Below are positions 35,715-43,545 of a DNA stretch of 64,000 nucleotides, in pieces. Position numbers and translations under genes: made by a program. Location: assembly GCF_018709685.1 (NCBI RefSeq), contig NZ_JABDHQ010000003.1:62001-126000 (forward strand), given 5' to 3'. The DNA comes from Akkermansia muciniphila (lineage in GTDB: Bacteria; Verrucomicrobiota; Verrucomicrobiia; Verrucomicrobiales; Akkermansiaceae). Position 1 is the first letter of the stretch; each line of letters starts with the position of its first letter. The notes below the pieces were generated by a model. The model saw nothing but the letters and a program-made list of their open reading frames with translations. It searched no databases and was not told the DNA's origin.

Positions 35715-37754
35715 ATGAATATGGATGCATTGGATAAGAAGGCGGCGGCTGTTCTGGACGGAAGCATTGTCAGAAAAGATCTGGTCAGGACATTCAGTCG
35801 GCAATTTCCCGTACCCACCTATGTCGTGGAATTCCTGTTGGGGCGTTATTGTGCCAGTACGGATCAGAAAGAGATTGAAGAAGGGCTGGCTATCGTACAA
35901 AGACAGTTGAAAGACAGGACAGTCAAGGCCGGGGAGGAAGAACTTTTCAAACACCGCGCCAAGGAGGCCGGACAGATCAAATTGCTGGATATAATCAAAG
36001 CCCGGCTGGTTAATGATGAATACCTGGCGGAACTGCCAAGCGTAGGGTTGAATTCTGTACGCATATCCGGCGAATTGGTCGGGAAACATGAACGCATGCT
36101 GACCGGAGGCTTTTATGCGGAAATAACGCTGGAATACGATGCCTTCATCGCGCAGGAACGGGGAGGGAAGCCTTTTGGCGTTGTGGATTTGCGGCCGGTT
36201 CAGCTTTCCCAGAGGGATGTGCTTAAAGTTCTCGCCCAAGCCAGAGAAGCCTTCAATTCTGAAGAATGGAAGGATTTCATGCTTCGCTCCATCGGTATGG
36301 AACCGACATTCCTGAATGAAAGACAGAAGAACGCCTTTTTCTTGCGGATGATTCCTTTTGTGGAGCGCAATTACAATATGGTGGAACTGGGACCGAGGGG
36401 AACAGGCAAGAGCCATCTTTTCCAACAGACTTCTCCCTATTCCCATCTGGTCTCCGGAGGCAAGACGACTGTAGCCAAAATGTTCGTCAATAACTCGAAT
36501 GGGGCCAAAGGGCTTGTTTGTCAGTATGACGTCGTGTGTTTTGATGAAGTTTCCGGTGTCTCCTTCGACCAAAAGGAAGGCGTCAACATGATGAAAGGAT
36601 ACATGGAATCCGGAGAATTTAGCCGAGGCAAGGAAAGTATCCGGGCCGAAGGGAGCATTGTGTTGGTGGGCAATTTTGATGTCGATGTCGAACATCAACA
36701 GCGGGTAGGCCATTTATTTGGTCCGCTGCCTCCCGAGATGCGCGACGACACGGCGTTCATGGATCGTATTCACTGTTATTTGCCGGGCTGGGACGTCCCC
36801 AAAATTAAAAAAGAATTGTTGACCGACCACTTTGGATTGGTATGCGATTTTCTTTCGGAATGCTGGAATCAACTTCGTATGCAAAGCCGTGTGAATGTGT
36901 TGCAGGGAAGAATGCAGTTTGGCGGCGCCCTTTCCGGACGGGATACGACAGCCGTCCACAAGACAGTGAGTGGCTTATTGAAGCTGATGTATCCCGATCC
37001 TTCTACCCCAGTGTCGGATGAAGACCTGGAATGGGCTGTTCGCCTTGCGTTGGAATCCAGGCGACGGGTGAAGGAACAGCAGAAAAAAATAGGCGCTGCG
37101 GAATTCAGGAACACGCATTTCAGCTATACACTGGGTAATGACGGAGTGGAACAATTCGTAGGTACTCCCGAATTGCATAGTGAAAATCGCATCGGAACGG
37201 ATCCATTGGAACCAGGCCAGGTTTGGACTTTGTCTCCCGGTGGACAGGATGAAAATTGTGGCCTTTATAGGGTGGAAATTAATGAAGGACCTGGGAGTCA
37301 TGTAAAAATTCTGAATACTCCGGCACCACCTGCCTTTAAAGAAAGCGTTCGGTATGCGCAACAAAACCTTTACGCGCGGGCCATGCAGCTTGTCGGCGAC
37401 CGGGATCCTCGTGAGCACGAATTCAGCATTCAGCTTCGGGCTTTTGACGCTTCACGCGCAGGAGCCAAATTGGGCGTCTCCGTTTTGATCGGCATGGTCA
37501 GTACTCTGCTGAAAAAGAGCATTAAGGGAGGCCTTGTTATTGTAGGAGAAATAAATTTGGGTGGATCCATTGAAGAAATATTCAATCCTGTGACAGTTGT
37601 AGAAATGGCTGTTGAGAAAGGAGCAGCATCTATTCTGATGCCAGTTTCATGCCGAAGACAGCTATTTGACTTGTCGGATGATATGGCGACCAAGGTAGAT
37701 ATTCAGTTTTATGCGGATGCCCGTGATGCTGTGTTGAAGTCTATTGTGGAATGA
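35715..37754 (+). CDS. brxL: BrxL, BREX AAA+/Lon-like protein
   Basis: A 679-residue AAA+ protein with Walker A ELGPRGTGKSHLFQQ (about residues 222-236), Walker B VVCFDEVSGVSF and an SEGKESIRAEGSIVLVGNFDVD-like sensor region. The C-terminal 170 residues resemble the Lon domain (GVSVLIGMVSTLLKK, GGLVIVGEINLGGSIEEIFN), but the PSAG-type Ser is replaced (AGAKLGV), so proteolysis is unlikely. BrxL is a DNA-binding hexameric ATPase required for phage exclusion and marks type 1 BREX. The gene is coupled to the HNH gene by an ATGA overlap. Confidence 0.93.
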   Translation: MNMDALDKKAAAVLDGSIVRKDLVRTFSRQFPVPTYVVEFLLGRYCASTDQKEIEEGLAIVQRQLKDRTVKAGEEELFKHRAKEAGQIKLLDIIKARLVNDEYLAELPSVGLNSVRISGELVGKHERMLTGGFYAEITLEYDAFIAQERGGKPFGVVDLRPVQLSQRDVLKVLAQAREAFNSEEWKDFMLRSIGMEPTFLNERQKNAFFLRMIPFVERNYNMVELGPRGTGKSHLFQQTSPYSHLVSGGKTTVAKMFVNNSNGAKGLVCQYDVVCFDEVSGVSFDQKEGVNMMKGYMESGEFSRGKESIRAEGSIVLVGNFDVDVEHQQRVGHLFGPLPPEMRDDTAFMDRIHCYLPGWDVPKIKKELLTDHFGLVCDFLSECWNQLRMQSRVNVLQGRMQFGGALSGRDTTAVHKTVSGLLKLMYPDPSTPVSDEDLEWAVRLALESRRRVKEQQKKIGAAEFRNTHFSYTLGNDGVEQFVGTPELHSENRIGTDPLEPGQVWTLSPGGQDENCGLYRVEINEGPGSHVKILNTPAPPAFKESVRYAQQNLYARAMQLVGDRDPREHEFSIQLRAFDASRAGAKLGVSVLIGMVSTLLKKSIKGGLVIVGEINLGGSIEEIFNPVTVVEMAVEKGAASILMPVSCRRQLFDLSDDMATKVDIQFYADARDAVLKSIVE

Positions 37755-38503
37755 TCATAAAGCATAAGGCAATGAAAGAAGAAAATAGTAAGAAAGACAA
37801 TTTGCTCAACTGGAAGAATTCCTTGGGGTCTGAAAAACCAGGAATAGCCGCATTAATATTGGATGCGTTTATTTCCTATGTAGGCATGGATGGAACTTTG
37901 ACCAAGGAAGATTTTAAGGTTCATTTTTGCTCACGAGAAGGAATTGAAACCGCAAAGGATTTTGATGACAGCATCGGGCAAATGTCAAATGAACTTACTT
38001 CAGATAAAGAGGGAAAATCTCATTCTGTGCGCCCTTTTAAGCCTCTGGATGGAAAGTGGTCACGAAAGCAGAGGTATGCTTTGCACGATGATATAAAGGA
38101 AATTTTGCGTGAAATACAATGGACGTCTACCGAAAGGGGTCAGATAGAAGAAAAAATAAGCCCCGAAATGGAAGTAGAAATGGCCGTTCTGGAGGGGGGA
38201 AAGAAAGAAAAGAAAACTCTGGTCAGTGAGCGAAATTATAAACTGGCTCAGCAGGCAAAAGAAAGGGATCACCATACTTGTCGATCGTGTGGGTTCCATT
38301 ATCATAATAAGATCGTGGAAGCGCATCATCTAGAGCCACTCTCGGATTATGAAAAAGAAGAGATAAATACACTTGACGATCTTGTTACTCTATGCCCGAA
38401 TTGCCACAAAATAGCTCACCATTTTCTTAAGGAAGATGGTGATTGCAAAAGATGCGATCTTTTACTTTCTAAACTGGAATCTACAAGAAAAAATTTCTAT
38501 TGA
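37751..38503 (+). CDS. HNH nuclease coupled to the BREX operon
   Basis: A 250-residue protein, AT-rich compared with the BREX core. The C-terminal 75 residues are an HNH domain: CRSCGFHYHN zinc pair, the catalytic EAHHLEPL, then LDDLVTLCPNCHKIAHH. The N-terminal part has a helical region (LLNWKNSLGSEKPGIAALILDAFISYV) not unlike specificity or DNA-binding modules. It begins inside the brxL stop, so it is translated with BREX, but HNH genes are not core BREX members. It may be an accessory restriction enzyme for DNA that BREX does not block. M8 (37772) is an alternative start. Confidence 0.85.
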   Translation: MIIKHKAMKEENSKKDNLLNWKNSLGSEKPGIAALILDAFISYVGMDGTLTKEDFKVHFCSREGIETAKDFDDSIGQMSNELTSDKEGKSHSVRPFKPLDGKWSRKQRYALHDDIKEILREIQWTSTERGQIEEKISPEMEVEMAVLEGGKKEKKTLVSERNYKLAQQAKERDHHTCRSCGFHYHNKIVEAHHLEPLSDYEKEEINTLDDLVTLCPNCHKIAHHFLKEDGDCKRCDLLLSKLESTRKNFY

Positions 38504-38512
38504 TATACAATT

Positions 38513-40582
38513 TTAATTTTCTATTTGTCTATTCAAGGCTTGCTGAATAACCTCCATAATGTTCTCAAGGCGGGAAGTATCCTTCATCATTATTTCTACT
38601 TCTCCATTGCCCCATCGTCCCAGATCCTTGACATTTCGGCAGATTCCCTCCGGGTCAACGACTTCATCAAAGGGAAGATTGATGGAGAGTCTTAGAGAAC
38701 GCTTTTGGGGAATGATGTCAACAAAGTTGGTCTGAACTTTATAGGCGACATAAAGCTTGAGGAATACTTCCCTGACGGAAGGATCAAGATTAAGGATCCT
38801 CTTTCTTACAACATGAAACAGCTCCAGCATGTCCGGACTCCAATCATAGGTTTCCATACTATACAGGGAAGGCTCTGAAGATGATTTTTTCTTATAGGAG
38901 TCGAGGATTTCCTGTGGGAGGTAGGGGCGTGTCCAGATTTGACAAGCTTTTTGAGCCAAGAGTTGTGCTCGAGTCTCAATTTCTTCTGCCCCCCAACTAT
39001 TTGCCTGGCGTGGGTATTCATTAAGGCGCAAAGGAGAATCATTGAATCCTCCCGTCATTTTCTTCTTTTCGCTGAAAGAGCGATTGCTCAGTTCGGAGTT
39101 GTAGCCAGTCAATGTCAGGTTACCCAGATTGTGAAGATATTTTTCATGAAGTTCCTGCCATTGGTCTCCCAGCATGGTTTGCCACTCAGAAGAAAGATTG
39201 GCGCTTTGGGGCATAATATGCTCGATCGTATAATCCCCAATATGGATCTGTTCCTTTCTGTCTTTATTTTCGAGTATGGTCAGTAAATAATTTCGTCTCG
39301 GGAAATTGTAAACGTCTTTAGACGTCAGGGCAGCCATGAATTCCCGGTCTGTGGGGAAACGTTTATAATTGTCCGCAAGAATAAGAGCTGCATCCAGACT
39401 TTCCATGTAATTTTCGGGATTGATCTGGTGGTAAAGTAACATGAACGTCTTGTTCAGGCTGTTTGTAGGGATACCACACACAGCACGGCGGAAAACATAG
39501 CTTTCTACTCGATAGACGATAGAGAGAAAATCATCAGCAGATATGGTTTGGTGCGCATAATCTCGGTAGACAGGAAGCAGGAAAGGATGACATACATCCA
39601 CTTTCAGCTGGGAAAGACGAAAGAAAGCTTCATTCAGCTTTTTGTCTGTCTCTTTATGAAGAGTCATCTTGCAGTAATAAGACGAGAATTCAAAAATATC
39701 AGCAATGATTTCTTCTATACTCAGCCCTCGTGTATGGACATAATTTTTGAATGCTTCATATACGCCATCCTTACGGGGAATTTCCTTTTGTTTGAAAGTC
39801 AAATAATCACGCATGAAACTGTTGAACAGAAGCTCATATTCGTTTCCGTAACTCTGTTCCATCGGGAACCAATACTTTTCATACAATCTGGTTTGCTGGT
39901 CAACAGGTAGCCTCATCAAGACATAGTTACGGATCAAATCCGTCTGGGACAAGGCCAACCCAGTACTGTTCATACTTTCGAAAATCAACTGGGGATCATC
40001 TTTTTCCCGTTCTAAAGCAACATCGACGACAAAAAGTCTCATCATTCCATCATAAATGTCCCTGACGTTTTCATGTGTTATTTTCCCTTGGAAAAACTTG
40101 TAATTTTCTACGATTCTACTGAGAGCATTCTCAGGCAATTGGGTGCCTCCGACCAAAGAACAAAAAGCCGTCTTGTCTCCCTGAGTCAGCAGTAATTTGA
40201 AACGTTTTTCTCCTGTCTCCTCATTATTGAGAAGATAGTAATTTCGCAGTTTTATAGGTGTTGTATCAATTTCCAAGCCAGGAGTGTGTTCCAAAAATTC
40301 GGAAAGAGCGAGAACCAGCAATGAAATTGTTGTCAAACGTTGTTGCCCATCGATAACAAGAAGTTCCGGTACATCGCAGATTGTTGTGATACTATGCTGA
40401 AAATGGACGACAGAGCCGATGAAGTGACCATTCACAGAATCATCCTTGCTAATTCTCAAGATATCCTGAAGTAATTGCTGACACTGTGCAATAGTCCAAC
40501 AGTAAGTTCTCTGGTAAATTGGAATGACAAATTGCCTAGGGCCTTTCAGGAGAGACAATAGATTTTCGGCATTGGCCTTCAT
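38513..40582 (-). CDS. GmrSD/BrxU-type nuclease (DUF262 + DUF1524)
   Basis: From the ATG at 40582 (MKANAENLLSLLKGPRQFVIP) the protein is 689 residues. PIYQRTYCW (about 21-29) and DGQQRLTT (78-85) are hallmark motifs of the DUF262 NTP-binding domain; FESMNSTGLALSQTDLIRNY is its third conserved block. Near residue 450, IEHIMPQS and LHNLGNLTLTGYNSELSNRSF form the DUF1524 HNH-like nuclease. A helical C-terminal domain follows. Such single-chain GmrSD enzymes cut modified (often glucosylated or hydroxymethylated) phage DNA, and BrxU of this type is known to complement BREX. It converges on the HNH gene with nine bases between. A frame opens upstream to 40702 without family similarity. Confidence 0.9.
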   Translation of the reverse strand: MKANAENLLSLLKGPRQFVIPIYQRTYCWTIAQCQQLLQDILRISKDDSVNGHFIGSVVHFQHSITTICDVPELLVIDGQQRLTTISLLVLALSEFLEHTPGLEIDTTPIKLRNYYLLNNEETGEKRFKLLLTQGDKTAFCSLVGGTQLPENALSRIVENYKFFQGKITHENVRDIYDGMMRLFVVDVALEREKDDPQLIFESMNSTGLALSQTDLIRNYVLMRLPVDQQTRLYEKYWFPMEQSYGNEYELLFNSFMRDYLTFKQKEIPRKDGVYEAFKNYVHTRGLSIEEIIADIFEFSSYYCKMTLHKETDKKLNEAFFRLSQLKVDVCHPFLLPVYRDYAHQTISADDFLSIVYRVESYVFRRAVCGIPTNSLNKTFMLLYHQINPENYMESLDAALILADNYKRFPTDREFMAALTSKDVYNFPRRNYLLTILENKDRKEQIHIGDYTIEHIMPQSANLSSEWQTMLGDQWQELHEKYLHNLGNLTLTGYNSELSNRSFSEKKKMTGGFNDSPLRLNEYPRQANSWGAEEIETRAQLLAQKACQIWTRPYLPQEILDSYKKKSSSEPSLYSMETYDWSPDMLELFHVVRKRILNLDPSVREVFLKLYVAYKVQTNFVDIIPQKRSLRLSINLPFDEVVDPEGICRNVKDLGRWGNGEVEIMMKDTSRLENIMEVIQQALNRQIEN

Positions 40583-40922
40583 GGAGTGCAGTCTTGCATA
40601 AATGAAGGAGTAGCACAAGGTACTTGCCTTTGAAGAATACCACTTTTCGACCTTTTTTATAGCAATAATGTAACCGAGCGGTTGGAAGCCCGAAAGTCGC
40701 ATACATGTCCTAATAGCTCATCTCTAGTACAGTGTGAGAGATAGACATCGTTTCAACTTTAAAAGTAGAAAGGAACAAGGAAAATAGCCAAAGGAAGAGA
40801 AAAATGGATTGAGATCTACGAACAAAGGGGCCATGCAGGATGGCATGGACTTGTTTTTCAGATTTGCAAGAACGGAAATAGAGATATCATTCATTACAAA
40901 CAGATTTCTATCAATTTTTTGA

Positions 40923-41220
40923 CTATTTTTTGACACGCACAAGTTCGGGATATTCCAGCAACTTGGCGATGTTCTTTTCCGAACCGGGGAGGTAGTCATG
41001 AATAGATTTATTGAATATTTCCTTATACATCTTCAGGATTGGTCCATTGATAATAATCTGTGCAGATATTTTCGATATAGTCATCACCAATTAGTTACTG
41101 ACGCCTCCAATAGGAGATTTTCTCGGTGGCCATCTGCTTGGTTCTCATTCCGCCGTACTGATCAAAGATTTGTTTGCAATCCATTACATCATACTTCTGT
41201 CTTGTTCCATTATAGGACTT
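40923..41220 (-). pseudogene. Decayed gene fragment of unknown family
   Basis: On the minus strand, one frame reads KYDVMDCKQIFDQYGG, then MRTKQMATEKISYWRRQ, a stop, then LIGDDYIENICTDYYQW and TNPEDV; the sense then moves to the next frame as YKEIFNKSIHDYLPGSEK and NIAKLLEYPELVRVKK ending at a stop (40923). The amino-acid texture is strongly protein-like across a nonsense codon and a frameshift, so this is the C-terminal remnant of a gene inactivated at least twice. I do not recognise the family. It occupies most of the 890-base gap between the GmrSD and DUF932 genes; the rest of that gap shows nothing but the promoter at 41348. Confidence 0.6.
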
Positions 41221-41347
41221 TTATACGTTGAATTAATATCAGTTTTTACCATTTCAAGTGTTAGAGCGGATTTTTTTATAATTACATACATTTGGCTCAT
41301 TAATCGAATCAATCTATTCCATTAATTTTAAAGCTAGGATGTGTGTC

Positions 41348-41471
41348 TGGAAATTTTCTCTCTCCCCGCGTCATATATCCATGAGGAAGTAGATTCTCTG
41401 CTTCCTGCCAGTGCTCGCCTCCCGGCTTTGTTCCGGGAGGCGGGCTTTTTGTTGCAACAAACCAATCATCA
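41348..41471 (+). promoter_or_regulatory. Shared promoter-leader element, copy C, with terminator-like hairpin
   Basis: TGGAAA (41348-41353), 17 bases, TCATATAT (41371). The leader has AGGAAG-N11-CTTCCT, the CCTGCC block, then a 13-bp GC-rich stem (41413-41425 with 41433-41445) followed by TTTTTGTT, which is a complete intrinsic terminator. It lies between the promoter and the DUF932 gene at 41472, so the region encodes either an attenuated leader or a small RNA of about 65 bases. Confidence 0.65.
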
Positions 41472-42329
41472 ATGAACATGAATACTCATACATCCACACG
41501 CGAACTCTATCGCAACCGCGACAACAGCCCGCTGGACAGAAACCAGGTCCGGCGTGTCGCACCCTCCGTCTTTGCCGACCGTGAAGATGACAGCCGTTCG
41601 AAGAAATACCGCTTCGTTTCCTCCGACTCCCTGCTCGACCAGATGGAAGAAGCCGGGTTCCTCGTCGTTGGAGCCCAGGAACAACGCACCCGGAAACCTG
41701 ACGGCACTCCCACCCGCAAGCACCTGATTCGCTTCGCTCACCGGGATGTGCTGGAACACAACCGTGAGCAGCGCATCGAAGTGGTCATGATCAACAGTCA
41801 CAACGGCAGCTGCTCCTACCAGCTCATGGCAGGCATCTTCCGGCTGGTCTGTACCAACGGTCTGATTGTCGGGGCACGTATTGCCGCGATCAACATCCGC
41901 CATATGGGCCATACCGGAGACGAGGTGATTGCGGCCAGTCTTCAGTTGGCCTCCGAAACGCCCCGTATCATGGACGACATTCGCCGCATGCAGGGAGTGG
42001 AACTCCCCTACAGGCGACAGGTGAACTTTGTTCATGAAGCGGCCCGGCTGCGCCTGGGAGACGACTACGAAGACAGGATACGTCCTGAAGCCCTTCTGTC
42101 GCCCCGGCGTTGGAACGACATCGGCTTTACAGCGGGAGGACCGGCTACCGTCTGGCAGTGCTTCAACCGGGTTCAGGAAAGCCTGATCCGGGGAGGCGTT
42201 CCCTTGAAGCCCCAGAAGGAAGGTGCTTATCGCCGCCGTTCCCTGCGGGCTCTCAACGGTATTGACGGCAATACGCGCCTGAACCGGGAGCTCTGGGATC
42301 TGGCCGACAGCTACGCCCTGAACAACTGA
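41472..42329 (+). CDS. DUF932-family protein
   Basis: A 285-residue protein with the DUF932 core: YRFVSSDSLLDQMEEAGFLVVGAQEQRTR, HLIRFAHRDV, EVVMINSHNGSCSYQLMAGIFRLVCTNGLIVG and a C-terminal helical region ending with the AFNRVQESLIRGG-like block (CFNRVQESLIRGGVPLK). DUF932 proteins occur on plasmids, phages and integrative elements and have no proven function. The gene is preceded by copy C of the shared leader and followed after 12 bases by a small winged-helix-like gene, starting a run of five small plus-strand genes. The first ATG at 41472 is followed closely by another (41478). Confidence 0.88.
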   Translation: MNMNTHTSTRELYRNRDNSPLDRNQVRRVAPSVFADREDDSRSKKYRFVSSDSLLDQMEEAGFLVVGAQEQRTRKPDGTPTRKHLIRFAHRDVLEHNREQRIEVVMINSHNGSCSYQLMAGIFRLVCTNGLIVGARIAAINIRHMGHTGDEVIAASLQLASETPRIMDDIRRMQGVELPYRRQVNFVHEAARLRLGDDYEDRIRPEALLSPRRWNDIGFTAGGPATVWQCFNRVQESLIRGGVPLKPQKEGAYRRRSLRALNGIDGNTRLNRELWDLADSYALNN

Positions 42330-42341
42330 CCTGAGACGACC

Positions 42342-42674
42342 ATGAAAAGAAAACATCATCTGAGCTTGAAACGTATGGGACGGACTCCATCGCTGACCGG
42401 GCTGGAACTGTCCATTCTCCTGTACCTTCACGGCGACTTTGAACGCAGTGACGAGGAAATCATGGCGGAATGTCGTGGCATTGAGCAGGAGAGCGTCAGG
42501 CATGCCGTCCGTGGTTTGGCCGGGAGGGAGTTCATCATCCGTACGAAGGAAGAGGAATTCCTGCTTCGTCCCGACTGCTGGCTGATTACCTATGCCGGAC
42601 GGCAGGCGCTCAGGCAATGGGTGTCCGCTGCCGCTCCGGTTCGTCGATCATCCCGGACAAGAGTTCCCGCATGA
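42342..42674 (+). CDS. Small winged-helix-like protein
   Basis: A 110-residue basic protein. LTGLELSILLYLHGDFERSDEEIMAECRGIEQESVRHAVRGLAGREFIIRTKEEEFLLRPDCWLITYAGRQAL reads as helix-helix-helix-wing, as in MarR- or DUF-type winged-helix DNA-binding proteins. It may regulate the DUF932 cluster. It starts 12 bases after the DUF932 stop and ends ten bases before the next small ORF. The family is not recognised and the DNA-binding role is inferred from the predicted fold. Confidence 0.65.
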   Translation: MKRKHHLSLKRMGRTPSLTGLELSILLYLHGDFERSDEEIMAECRGIEQESVRHAVRGLAGREFIIRTKEEEFLLRPDCWLITYAGRQALRQWVSAAAPVRRSSRTRVPA

Positions 42675-42683
42675 GGCACGGCC

Positions 42684-42842
42684 ATGAACATGAAAGTCAT
42701 CATGATCGCCCTGGTAGTGCTCGTACTGCTGTGTCTGTTGGGGCCTGTCGTCGTCGGCATCCTGTCGGCTCTGGTGGCCGTAGCTCCGTACCTGCTCGCC
42801 GTGCTGTTGATCCTGGGCGTCATCGCCTTCTTCCACAAGTAA
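42684..42842 (+). CDS. 52-residue hydrophobic membrane protein
   Basis: MNMKVIMIALVVLVLLCLLG begins a peptide of 52 residues that is almost wholly hydrophobic (two helices, about 4-29 and 31-50, with a central VAVAPY turn) and ends FFHK. It lies between two small genes of the DUF932 cluster on the same strand with a ten-base spacing, which argues for a real gene despite its size. It could be a holin-like or toxin-like peptide, or a stabiliser of the cluster; no family is recognisable. Confidence 0.55.
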   Translation: MNMKVIMIALVVLVLLCLLGPVVVGILSALVAVAPYLLAVLLILGVIAFFHK

Positions 42843-42870
42843 CTCTGACAGGAAAGGAAGAAAACGAGAC

Positions 42871-43341
42871 ATGAAGACGATGCCCATCATCGCGCAACTG
42901 CGCTCCACGAGCGGATACGATACGGACGCTCCGTACGTGTATCTGGCACTGGACGAGGAGCTACTGGCCCGGATCGAGAAGGTGGTGTCGCTTTACAGCA
43001 GACATCAGCATGATCCTTCGCTGAGGTTGAACAAGCTGACGATTCACGGGCCGTCCATGACGGCTCTGGCGAATCTCCCGGAACTGACGGAAGAACAGCA
43101 GAAGTCTCTGGACGACGACGAAAGCACCCTGCTGGATTCGCCGATTCCGGAGACGGAACTGGATACACTGGAAAGCTGCATCCGGCTCTGTGGTGAAGGC
43201 ATCGACATCCTTGATGCCCGGTGCCTGTATGTCATAGCCTGCAACAAGCACACACGGGACATGTATGAAGCCAATATCGGGGCCGTACTGAGACATCTGC
43301 TCAAGTCCCGCCATCATCCCGGAAAGGAGGACTTTGCCTGA
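42871..43341 (+). CDS. Small acidic protein of the DUF932 cluster
   Basis: A 156-residue protein starting MKTMPIIAQLRSTSGYDTD. It has a first part rich in Leu/Glu (YVYLALDEELLARIEKVVSLYSRH), a middle with strand-like NKLTIHGPSMTALANLPEL, and an acidic helix (TEEQQKSLDDDESTLLDSPIPETELDTLESCIRLC). A Cys-containing C-terminus (DARCLYVIACNKHTRDMYEANIG) closes the protein. No family is recognised. A GGAAAGGAAG ribosome-binding stretch precedes the ATG, and the stop overlaps the next ATG by one base, so it is co-translated with the 43-residue protein that follows. Confidence 0.65.
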   Translation: MKTMPIIAQLRSTSGYDTDAPYVYLALDEELLARIEKVVSLYSRHQHDPSLRLNKLTIHGPSMTALANLPELTEEQQKSLDDDESTLLDSPIPETELDTLESCIRLCGEGIDILDARCLYVIACNKHTRDMYEANIGAVLRHLLKSRHHPGKEDFA

Positions 43342-43472
43342 TGCTGACGATTGAAAAGTACAAGGGTACCCGCTTCTGGGCCGTCTTCCGCGACGGAGAG
43401 CTGTTGGCCGTGACCGTGTACAAGCGAGGTGCTCTTGCTATCGTCAGAGCACTGGAAGGCAACTGTAAATGA
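43341..43472 (+). CDS. 43-residue protein coupled to the preceding gene
   Basis: ATG at 43341 overlaps the TGA of the previous gene (TGATG). It encodes MLTIEKYKGTRFWAVFRDGE and continues LLAVTVYKRGALAIVRALEG before NCK. The sequence resembles short proteins of islands and plasmids beginning with a beta hairpin and one helix. Translational coupling and regular composition support expression; function unknown. Confidence 0.6.
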   Translation: MLTIEKYKGTRFWAVFRDGELLAVTVYKRGALAIVRALEGNCK

Positions 43473-43486
43473 ATGCCTTCATTTAG

Positions 43487-43522
43487 CAGCTCTCCTTCAT
43501 CATGAAGTCGGGCTGTTTTTTA
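43487..43522 (+). terminator. Terminator after the DUF932 cluster
   Basis: An imperfect stem (CAGC...GCTG with CTTCA/TGAAG inside) ends in GTTTTTTAG. Just upstream, AAATGAA-TGCC-TTCATTT (43467-43484) makes a second stem over the stop codon of the last small gene. Confidence 0.5.
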
Positions 43523-43545
43523 GCTGCCATATGAAGATTCCGGAT

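Noticed and set aside
40724-40999. A 91-residue minus-strand frame
   Set aside because: Composition is irregular (Ser/Pro/Phe/Leu) and its start lies in the frame opposite the better supported remnant at 40923-41220.
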